Source: Siphlonurus alternatus (Eukaryota; Arthropoda; Insecta; Ephemeroptera; Siphlonuridae). Taken from it: a DNA stretch of 64,000 nucleotides. The first letter of the stretch is position 1. Every line of letters begins with the position of its first letter. Position numbers and translations under genes: made by a program. Of the stretch, positions 39,701 to 51,700 are shown piece by piece. The stretch covers positions 21,910,365 through 21,974,364 of the forward strand of contig OX463786.1 in NCBI GenBank assembly GCA_949825025.1, read 5' to 3'. The notes below the pieces were generated by a model, which worked only from the letters and a program-made list of their open reading frames with translations, was not told where the DNA came from and ran no database searches.

Positions 39701-42700
39701 ACTATCATAAAATTTTTAAAATTTATTGTTATAAATTAACAATATTAAATTAACGTTATATTATTAAAATCATTTTATTGTAATATTTCTGGTATAGAAC
39801 ACCTTGCAACGCATCAAACGTTATAATAGATTCAAAATAACCCAAGTTGAAATAAATTTCATCTTTTCTTCGCTATTAAGCTCTCCTCTCGTCTAATTTT
39901 CTCTAATTTTCCACCATTTTAGAGGAAAAAAGAAGGAAAAAGACGAGAATACGTCTTTTTGTAGCATAAAATTTTGGAAATATTGTCTTCATTTCATCCT
40001 CACTTTGACCAAAGAATTGTAGATATTAATTCTTTGCTTTGACTGAAGAGGAAATAAAATATGTTTTAGAAGTAAAAAAATTAGGTTTAGACGTGTAAAG
40101 GATGAGTTGAAGACGTAATTTTTCAACTAGGGAATATTGTAGATTTTCAATTTTCGGAAACTTATTTTGCCATTTTGATACTTTGACTGATGCAGCGTTC
40201 AAAAGCGGAAAGAAAATAATGTTGATTGAATGGCAATGTCAAAAACAAGATAAATCGTTATTTGATGTTTCGGAGTCCATTTTTTTTTTTTTTTATTATT
40301 ATTAAGGGCTATTTTGTTCATTTTAATAGCACCAATGGGTTTAAGTTAATTTATCGTTCAAAAATTCGTGCATATTGAATAATTTTTTTATCGCTTTAAT
40401 TTATTATATTTATATAACCATAAAAAAGATTTACAATGGACAACATACATTAAAAAAAAATATTGCATAAATAAATAGAGGGTACCAAATTATGCTACTC
40501 TGAATTTTTTCAGATTTTTTTGAAACCCAGAACTATTTTTAAATAATTATTGAAAGTCCTGTTATTTCAGTTGGCACCCCTGAATCCTTAATAAAAAGGA
40601 TAGAGACTGGACGCCTATTGACGCCTCCAGGGGGCGTGGCCGCACTTTTAACAATTAGTTAAAAATAGTTCTGGGACTCAACAAAATCTGAAAAATTCAG
40701 AGTAGCATAATTTGGTACCCTCTATTCATTTCTGCAATAGTTTTTTTCAAGCAGATTGTCCATTGTTCAATATTTGGTTTAAAGACCTCAAAGAGGGTTG
40801 CTAAAAAATTTTTACTGCAATTTCACCACCAAAGGCATACCAGGGTATCTCAATTACCAGGGTAGAAAATTTCAAAGTTAAAAAAAATATAAATAAATAA
40901 ATAAATCCTGAACGAAAATGTGACTCACTCTGTATAAGTAACAATCTAGGTATACATGTACGAACTCCATTTAATTAGATGCTACACTATTGTAACAAAG
41001 ATACAAAGCTAGTGCTGTGATTGGATAATGATTGTCTCATCAATTCGAATCTTTGATCTCTATACTCTTAATTAGAAACAGTGAGACAACTATAATGTAC
41101 TATCAGGAGCATGTAAATTGTCCATATAAGATCACTACAGTAAGTTTTTAGTACACTTTTCACCTGGGAATATTTCCCTCGACAACACGGTACATGGCTG
41201 CAATTTAGCAATAGTGCATTAGTATATTTCTATAACGAGGCTATTACCATTTCTTGGTAAGATTTTTTTTTTAAATTTTACGGATAAATAAAAAAAAATA
41301 ATATACGTATAATAATACATTGTAAAATAATAATATACAGACATATATAAGGCATATTTTATTGTATACATTTTTATATAGCCCTGTGTCATGGATATCA
41401 TACTGAATATAAGTTAATATAACAAATATTTTAAACGTTTTAAATTCCAGTTTGTAATGAAAATAAGTGATATTGAGGGGAAAAAAATGAAAAAAGTCAT
41501 GTAAAAATGTTTCTTCTTAATTTGAAATGTTTTTAAAGTAAAATTAGGAAATAAAATAGTCTGTTCTCTGCCCTTTTGACTTTTCTTATAAAAGCTAATT
41601 GTTTTTATTGTAGTTTTTAATAATAATGTGCAGCAATTATAGTAAAATTTGAAGAACAAATAATTCAATTTTAAAAAAAAAATCTAAAATATTTCTAAAC
41701 ATTGAAATAATTTAAATATGATTTATAATTTTAAATTATACTGTATGGATTGCATTGGTAGATTACCGAAGTCAAGCAACACTGAGTAGATGGATGGGTG
41801 ACCATTTTCAAATAAAATTACATTTTCCACTACGGCTCATTGACAAATTAAGCTACAGCGACCATCCTGAATGAAGTTTCCACATTTCCCTCAGTCAGAT
41901 GCAGGTAAATTTCAGAACAGGCCGTTGCGTTGCAGACTCTGTTTATGGGAAAATCCCGCGAAACGCTCAGCTTAGTTTGAGGTTTTGTGAATAATTAGTA
42001 AGTAGATGTTATAATAATTGTGGTTTGAAAAAATAAAAACTACCTCTTTGTTTTGTAGATCATGTTTTTGTATAATGTGTTGTAGACTAAGTTCGCATCA
42101 TTTAATACAAGTACCGTCTCTCCATATAGAGCTGCCGACAATGTCACAGAATACATAAGAGCTTTACTGCTAAAGGTTTCACTCTGTATACAAGCATGTT
42201 CTATATAACAGAGCTGTTTCATTCGTAAAGCATATTGCTTACTGAAGTATATACTAATATCATTGCTGTATATAATATTAAGGGAGATAGGTTTTAACAC
42301 ACGGTTAAGCAATGTAATTTGTCTAATATATTTTTTTTTAGTTTTTAATCAAACCCTATTGGGTACTTCTATTTACTAATTACATACTACTTTGAAACCC
42401 CGAACCTTCCGAAACCCTAACTTGAGCGTTTCGCGGGCTCTTCTGGAACGAGGGCGGCCACGGTCTTGCAAATCCATCCCGGCATTTGCCTGCGGCTGAG
42501 GGAAACGTGGAAACCTCAGCCAGGATGGACGCTACAGCTTTTGTCAATGAACCGGAAGTGCAATGGTCCAAAGCCAGGGGAACCACATGGTGGAAAAGCG
42601 CAACGTTTTACCCCTGGGTGGGAAACGTGGTTTTTGTTGAAAATGGTCACCCATCCAACTACTAACCACGCGCGGCGTTGCTTGACTTCGGTGATCTGAC

Positions 42701-45700
42701 GAGACCCGGTCAAGCGCACTGCGCCACACCTCCCACTTGTCTAATATATAACATCCGTATAATAATGTTACACTATATCAAGGTTCAAACTGTTTTTTTA
42801 TATACATAAGATGGGAGTTTTTTTAAAAAAATTATTGTAATCTCTACCTTTTTTTATTATCAAATTTCTTGTTTTATAATTTGTTGTTAAATCTTGTTAT
42901 AAAATAATTTATCGTTTTATGCTGAAGATGAGGAAAAAATACGTAATCAAGTCTTTTCCTCTAAAACGGTGCAAAATAGGAGGAAATTAGACGAGAGGAG
43001 AGCTTAATAGAGAATAAAAGATGAAATTCGGGTACGTTTATTTAACATTGCATTTCCGGTAATAATTTTATATTTGTTAAACTATAGTGTTATTTTCTTC
43101 ACGCATACAACGTTGTTTTTGTTTTTACGTTCTAAAAACACAACAAAACTTTTTTGTTTACAATGTTTTTGTTGTTGACAAATAATATGTTTATTTTTTT
43201 GTGTCGACATAAATTTGCATAAGAGAGTCCCAAGCGAGAGATAATTTTCAAACTGATGTTTGCACTTTATTTACAAAAAATTAACTTGTTTGCGTGACCT
43301 TTTTATCAGTTAAAATTATGTTTTTATATACAATACACAAAAGAAACGCACCGGATAAGCAATGGTTTTTTAGAGTTCCTATCATGTTAAAATGAAGGTT
43401 CATAACTCATAATGCACCCTATTAATCATTCCATATTATAAATTCGGTAGTCTTCCGGTAAAACATTTTATTATATGTCTAATGAGAGGAAAGAAGACGT
43501 TATCTCATTTTCTTCCACCTTTAAAATGTTGGAAAATAGGAGGAAATTAGACGAGGAAAGAGCTCAATAGCGAAGAAAAGATGAAATTTATTTCAACTTA
43601 GATTTTCCCACAAATTATTTTATTTGCATATTAAATTGTAATTAATACTTTTTTATTTCATATACTAGTACTTCAGATTCTAACTGGAAACTGTTATTGC
43701 TTTCAAATGCTCCCTCTCACCCTATATATGTATATAGTAATGAAGCAAGTGTATATTCTATTGTTTATATGTACATATATTAAACAAAACATATTCTCTG
43801 AGAGATGTTTATATAAAATGAATGATATTTATTCATGTAAGCTGAATTGTTTTTATACCAAGTTCATCTTGAAACGAGAATATCTAAATAATTAGAAACT
43901 TTAGTAAAACGTGGAATAATATTTGCTCTAATATATATAACATGGTTCTACTAAGATGGAATCTTATCATAATTGAAAAATATATATAAACTCATACAAG
44001 AATAATGTATACTTTTAAGATTCAATTTTGTGAAATATATTTAAAATAGAATATTAAAATAATGGAAAATTAAAAATATGCGCATATTTAATATAAATCA
44101 AATGTCAAATACATAATTTTATATAAAAACTTGCAAGATAATATTTTATATTTAATGAATATAAATAAATTAATGAAATTAAATTTATTGTTATTTATTT
44201 CTTATCAATAAATTTAATTTACATTGATTATATCGTTCAAGGTTAATTCGTCTTTATAAAATTAAAATTAGTGATTCGCTTGGAAGAACAGAATTATAAT
44301 TTAAGGTTAATTACATATCGAATTTTCCATTTAAAATTTTATTAATTGTAATAGCACATAAATTTTTTTCTAACATAGGTTTCGTTTCGTACGGTGATTA
44401 AAAATCTAATTAAAAACATTGAGGGCTGTCTTTATGAACTTCACAACACGATCATACACGTGCAAAATTGAATTCGATGACCAGTGTACAGTTATGGTAA
44501 AAAGGAATGGAACATTTGACATTCGTGATTGTTTAAATGAGCAACATCACTCGGTGAAATGGCAACACTGTAGGAGCTCAGATAAAGTCTTCTCCTCCGG
44601 GTTAACATGGCCACAGTGTTGCCATTCAGCACTATTGGTGGCTACTCATGTCAAGTGTACCACTCTCATTTACCTTAACTGTACAAGAGATAAAATATAT
44701 CAAGAAAAGAGCATTGACTTTAGTAACGTTATCTCAAAAACCACGCTTCCATGGATTTGAGGTGTTCTGTTTCAAAATGTTAATTAAGGTTCAATTTTCT
44801 ATATTTTTCTTAACTGATATCAACCTTATGGACGTATAATCATGGCTTGTATTAGTTTTTGAACCTTCAGTGGATTTTTTTTTTCTTCATAAAAGAGTTT
44901 GAAGAGAGAAAATTGTGTCTGTAAAACGAAGTCAAAGGAATAATTTCAGAGCTATCGTTTTAATCAAATAGTCTCGAAAATTAAACAAACAAGGCTTCTT
45001 GTTTCACTTTTGTCTGTTTTTTGTAAACAAACCAGGTATAGAGTTAACTTTTGTTTCAACCTTTTTTTATTGCAAATATTTGTCACCATACTTTATTATA
45101 TTTTTATTGATTTTATTAAAAATTTAATTAATTTTTAAGTGTCTCTTACATACCCTTTTTGTTTGTACGATTTATTATTTTTTCGTCACCATTTTCATAC
45201 GTAATATTTTTCAATTAATTTTCCTTTTAAAATAAAATTTAATAAATTGTTTTCTTTTATAATATTTAATTAATAAATTGAAATTTCAAATTACGTTCAT
45301 AATTATATATTGTAATCAAGTAGAAAATTAATTAATTATAATGATAAATGATATTTCAATAAAAAAATTTTAAAAATTAAAAAACATCCAGGTGGAATCA
45401 GGTACCACGTCATTTCATAAATACTTTTGCATAAACTTAGCAGTGATCTTATTTATCTTAATTGGCGTCATAAAGTTAGTGCGAACCTAGTGGTAACTGC
45501 TGGAACTACGTACGTCTGGCGAGGATTGCTGTATATGATTAAAATTGTAAAAACATGTAAATGCTCTGTCAGCAGCCACAGCATAATTTTAGAGAAATAA
45601 TAACACCATAATTAGTTGTCAAACACTATAGGACAAATATATAAAAAAAAATCAACTTCGTAAGTGATTTCTTTCCTAAAAATTTGATAATTTTTGTGAT

Positions 45701-48700
45701 TCTCCCCATGATATATAGGTATTGCCGTATCCTCGATGCAAAGAGCAAAATTTGCAGACGTCAGCGCCATCTCTTGGTCCTTTATGTCCTTTTTCTGAGA
45801 GTAATATTTCATAACTGCATGAGCTATTAAACCATAATGATACTCTTTAAATCAGCTACTAAAATTTATGTTGTCAAGTTATTTAAATAGTCTCACCTTT
45901 TACAAAAATAAAAATCCCCAATTAAAATATAATTGCTGTATTTTTTTTTCACTAGCATTATTTTATAAAATAGAAAACTGCCTATCAATACAAAATCTCT
46001 TAAAATAAATTTTGTAATACATCATCACTGTATATATATATTTCAATATTTCTAGGGTAGAATACACATACTTATATAACATCAGTTATGTACTGCGTAC
46101 ATCCTTTCGTTGTATATATTTAGAATAAAATGAAAAAATATAGAAGTGTTATTTGTAATAAAAACTAGTAATGATGTCGTGCCTCATGGCTTTTTATGAG
46201 TTCACATAAGCTGAAAATCATCATTATTTTTATATTACAATTTCTTAAGAAAAATAATATTTTATATTACAAACTTCTTGATATACGTTACATATATTTA
46301 TTATAATAAATAATATTCTGGTATAGAAATGAGATTCTTTTTTCTCTGAAACTTTTCGTAATACTCCAAATTTATTAAGGTCAATTTCGAAGTTGTGTTC
46401 AAAGTTTAGAAAAAGGTCTTAACCTACTCTCTAAAATTATCGTTAATTATAGTGAAATTGTTTTTAATTTATTAACGAAATTAAACATTTATGAATTAAA
46501 ATGTTAAATAAAGAGAAGAGCAACGAAGTGTTTCTAATCCCGATTTGATATTAAACTAGGGATATATTAAGTTGTCTCTGCCATGTTATTTTCCCTCCAA
46601 TAACATAAGAAATTCAAAGTTTTTATTATACAATAAAATGGCAAAGTCAAATTTAAAATATATATAATTATATTTTTTATGATCCCAGAATTCTCATTAA
46701 TTGTTTAAATGAACTTATTTAGCACGTTTTTAAGCTCTTAAATGTTTGAATAAAATTTTAAAAATTTTGACGGCAACTGTTTTTAACATGAAATTAAGTG
46801 ATTTTAACAAATTCACAATGTTTTATGGTTTCAACTTTCTAGCTGAAATATTTAAAAATTTATCAAACCTAGTCTAGTTAATCTCATTCAAATATAAAAA
46901 AAATGTAATTTTATATCGTATAAATTTTTAATAATTTGCTTTTTTTCAGTGTAATAAGATACTTAATTTTCATGACCAAGTTTTGATTTAAGATAGGAAA
47001 GAGCTATTATTAGCGGGCAATGACTCGACAGTACTATATAAGAGATGATACACTGACGGTTTTGTCGTCAGCTGTAATCAATCATCAAAGAAGATCATCA
47101 GAGAAGAATCGAAACTTCGCAGTTGATCAAAAGTTTCTAATCTAAACGATAAATCTCCGAGAAATGTAACTTTTATTGTAACTAATATTTCAAAGTTTTA
47201 TTTTTTTTTTTCTGATTTCAACAGTAGATTCCCAATAGATTTGATTTTTATTATGTCCAATATTTCTATTTCTAATGGTTATTTGAAGAAAAAAAAAAAA
47301 CTCGTCAATCTTTCATTTTCATTTTCATTTTTTACTGTTCTGATGAGAGAGAAAAAAGGTCAAAATTCACACGCCTAAAATTATGTGTAATTTTTTGCAC
47401 CCTCTTGGGCAGAATTTCCAATTTGACTGTGACATGGTATCATTTCTCTTCTGGTCAATAAAATCTATATAATATATAGAGGCTTCAAGTCAGCTGATTT
47501 TTCGGTGTTCCCACTGTCCTATCTAAACCTACGTAAAAAAACTCGTGAATGCATTTTTTTCACTATAAGAAGATTTTTTAGGGAAAATTCTTTTACGGAA
47601 CTTTGGTTCAAACCGAAAAATACAGTTGATAATTGAATAATTAGATTTTTTTTACGTTATTTATAACCAAAAAAAAAAAAAATAAAAAACATTTTGCTTC
47701 ATTTTCAAGTGCAAGATGGACCTTAAGCCGGTATTACACGATGCAATTTTGCATACAATTTTTCCTTGCAAGAAAATTTCATCTCCATACAAACAAATGG
47801 AGTGGAAGTTTTCTTGTAAGGAGAAATTGTATACAATAACTAGAAAAATTGTATCGTGTAATACCGGCTTTAGCGACACAAATGAACATCGCGAGGCGCA
47901 CCAACTATCATGTTTCTATTCACTCCTGGACTTATGCTATTTTACATTCAACCTATTACATCAATTTTGTCACCTATCCAAGTTGGTAAAATGAATAAAT
48001 TACATTTTTTTTCTATGGATTTTAGGACCAAATCAATACTTACAATTGAACAAAAAAATAAAATATTTTAAAAATTGGTAAGCCTTTCTTGAAAATTTCC
48101 AAATATCATTCTGTTTGATCACTGTAGGACATTTATCCCAATTTCCTAATAATTTAATGGAAAATTCGATAAACAGCTTCAGGATATATAAATCATTATT
48201 ACAAAAATAAGTGAAAAGTTTTGTTTTTATTATTTTAAATTCCCTTACTCATATCTTTTATAAAATTTAATGAAATAAAACCCCTAGCAGAGGAATTTTA
48301 ATAATTTGAAAATATAATACCAAGAATTATTTTACAAAAAAAAAATGTTGAAATTTAATTTTAAATATGATCCATTTTTTTATTTCATATTTTATAAGAT
48401 ATCTAGAAAAATATATTTAAATTGAAAATTGTCTTGAATTGTGTTCAAATTTCTTTATTAAACTGCTTGTAATTTTTATATGAAATATTTTGTTATATAT
48501 TAAATAAGTGAGAACAAAATATATTCTGGATTTCTCAAAAAAATATAAATATTAATTTTTTTGTTTTTATACAAAAATAATAATAATAATAAAAAGCATG
48601 CTCTCAAGCGTGAATTTACTTGCTATTGCAATTATACTTTGAAATAAATGTATGTGCATTAAAATAATACTCTCTTTAAGCCTATATTACACGATACAAT

Positions 48701-51700
48701 TTTTCTGATTGTTGTATACAATTTTTCCTTGCAAGAAAATTTTCTCTCTATACAAACAAATGGAGATTAAGCTTTCTTGTAAGGAAAAATTGTAAACAAT
48801 AAATAGAAAAATTGCATCGTGTAATACCGGCTTTAGTTGTGAGTGCATTTATAGAAATGTGTTGATACTACATGAATGTTAAAAACACTTCTACAATACG
48901 CTGAGAATATGCATTGTGTTAAATGTACAGTTATATAAGGTAATGTTAAGACTGCATTTATAATTAATTATCTGTATTTAAATATATTGTTTTAGTATCT
49001 GTGTTTAAATAATACAATATAAGTTTAATAATACAGTTTAAAAAAAATACATTATTGTTCTGCTATATTCCTGTTTCAATTGTTGAAATTAATTAAAAAT
49101 AGGTTGTAAGTTATTTTGTTAGGAATTGCTCATTTCTCGGTGGCAAAATTTGTCCCCATAAGTTATGTTAATTTTTTTCTTAATTTAATTAATATAATAC
49201 TAAATTTAAATAAATTTAATCTTTTATTTGCTATTAAGCTCTCCTCTTTTGTCCTATTTTGCACCATTTTAGAGGAAAAAATAAGGAAAAAGACGAGATT
49301 ACGTATTTTTTCCTCGTCTTGAGCTTACAATGTTAAAAATTTAATCTTCATTTCATCCTCACTTTGAGCGAAGAGTAAATAAGATGTGTTTTAGAGGTAA
49401 AAATATTAAGTTTAGACGTGTAAAGGATGAGTTGAAGACGCAATGTTTCAACTAGAATAATTTGAAAACAACTCATTTTATATCATACCTTTTCATTTTC
49501 AATATTGGATGTTTATTATTTTAAAAAGAAAAGCTTTAAAACATGTCATATGCCACCAAAATACACTATTTATAATGAAAAAGTATATATCTTGTATCCT
49601 TTTAAAGTTCCACTTACTTCTTAAGTAAAGAAATTGTATAAAATTTGAAATGAAATGAGTTCACTTATTAGCAATAAAAATTAAAATAAGAAGTAATTAT
49701 TACTTAATAAAGATGAAGACAAAGAATTTATTTTTGTGCCCTTTTTTTTTAAGAAAAAAAGAGCTGAGAGAGAGAGAGAGAGAGAGAGAGAGCTATAGTT
49801 ATAAAAAAAGCCATTGAAAAGAGCTAGGAGAGAAAAGCAAACCATGATGAGCTCAGTGCTGCATTATAAAGTTACATAGTAACGTGATATATATAAGAAA
49901 ATTGAGACATTACTCTTTTGTATGTGTAGGAAGAGAGGAGCTTGAAAAGGAATTACATTTGATCGTTGTGTGTCGTCGTTCAAAAACTTCAAAGCAAAAA
50001 CTTAAATCTTCTTAAAAGCATGGAGAACAAATGAAGAGCGCAATGTAAGACTTAAGTCTTCTTCGTGTGCTTAAAACAGAATAATAGAATGAAAAAATTA
50101 TTTAATAAAATGTAGTCTTTAATAAATTTGTCATTTGTCTTGAATTTGTCAAGATTGTATAAATAGTTTTTATTGTTTAAATAAATAATATAATCGTACC
50201 TGGACAGGAGTTTTATATATTATTCTATAGTTTAAAAAAATATGCATTATTGCCCTGCTATATGGTTTACAATTTTATTAGATTGCAACATAATACTATA
50301 TATAATCAGCAAAAAAATAAATAAACTATACAAAACATGTACAATATATAAATACAAAATAATATATAAAAAATAACCAACAGACCATTAATATTGATAT
50401 TCATTTTTTTATTTCAGTTTTAAGTTCAATTTTACTCTTCGACTGTTTAGTAAACAAAAGAATTTTATTCCAAATTTTAGAGAACATGCAAGATTCTCTC
50501 ACTATAATATCTATTAAACGATACAATTACAAGCTCTCATAATTTATTTCTTATATCGTAATAGAGGAAACTGAATTTCTAAAAATTTCATTATACTTTT
50601 CTTGTGACAACCTTTCTTACTGTGAATTATGAAAGGGTGGAAAATTGACTTAGTTTTTAGTTCAAAGGTTTCCTCAGTGAGATAAAATTCACCCCTAATA
50701 TATTTCAATTTTCAAAAAGCTATTTTCACATTTGAGTTGCTTAGTTTATTATTTCACTTGCATGATATGACACCTTTATATATCATAGAGTTTAAAATTA
50801 ATTAAATATAATATAATTATAATTAAATATATAATTATATATAATTAGATTTGAAGAAATGTCGGCAATCTTACTGAGGTATGTGGGAGAGTTGGAAATT
50901 TAATTTGAAAGAAGAGAGGGGGGGGGGGATTTAATTTTCTTGTAAGATAAAAAATATTCTACATAAAGTGTAAGGTAACATGCCCAATGTTAAACAAAAT
51001 CCCACACATGAAAAAAATTAAAATGTTCTCCTCTACATCCCCTAGCCTATCAGTAGCTAAAATATCAGGTGTACAAATTCGAGCTAGTTTTTGAGTTATT
51101 AATTTTTTAAAGTTGACTAATTTAACATAGAGAAATGGAACTTCCATGTTAAATTAGTCAACTTTAAAAATTCATAACTCAAAAACAAGATCGAATTTGT
51201 ACACCTGATATTTTAACTACTGATAGGGGATGTAGAGGAGAACTTTTTAATTTGTTTTTTTCATAAATTTCATGAATGGATTTTTTTTTAACACTGGGCG
51301 TGTTACCTTACACTTAAAGGTACTATATCTAAAAGAGTATAATTTATATATATATGTTGGCATCCGGACGCGAATTCGCTTCGGACGCGAAATTTTTGTT
51401 TCCAACGCGTTGGGATCATTCGAAAATTCCAAGAAGCGAAATTCGCGTTCGGATCATCGCAATTTTGATCCCAACGCGTTGGGCACTTCAGCAAAATTTA
51501 CAACGCGTTGGGATCAAAATTATTTGATCCCAACGCGTTCGGAACAAACGAGAATGATCCCAACGCGTTGTGAACAATGTGAAAAACGCCCAACGCGTTC
51601 GGAACAAAGTTAAGATGTTTTTTAATGATTTCCATGACGCGAAATGAATGGCGAAAAGTCAAACTCATTGAAATTTGAAATAGGATATGAATATCGCGGT

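Larger units (their letters stand above)
36419..39715 (-). mobile_element. LINE (non-LTR retrotransposon), 5' truncated, with intact ORF2 remainder
   Basis: The 3' end is a TAAA-type tail (36419-36444 on the plus strand reads TTTA repeats). The 3' region carries a long TA/CA tract, and an ORF2 of 940 codons runs 39708-36886. The coding similarity starts inside the endonuclease domain, so the copy is 5' truncated, typical of incomplete reverse transcription. CR1/Jockey-like layout; clade not assigned. Confidence 0.88.

Noticed and set aside
42380..42729. Open frames in both strands over SINE S4
   Set aside because: SINE sequence; the same peptide fragments recur in S1 and S6.
44419..44760. 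113-codon open frame with several Cys
   Set aside because: It crosses an imperfect inverted repeat (44478-44693), shows no family motif and has no supporting exon structure.
45612..45812. 66-codon open frame, minus strand
   Set aside because: No recognisable motif, start context or neighbouring exon; expected by chance in 64 kb.
51272..51613. Open frames with repeated PTRSEQ or DPNALG peptides (also 52844-53077 and others)
   Set aside because: They read through CCAACGCGTTGG arrays of the large foldback; the same DNA is open on both strands.
51400..51620. CRISPR-like array of repeats and spacers
   Set aside because: Eukaryotic intron; the repeats are palindromic CCAACGCGTTGG units with uneven short spacers inside a foldback.
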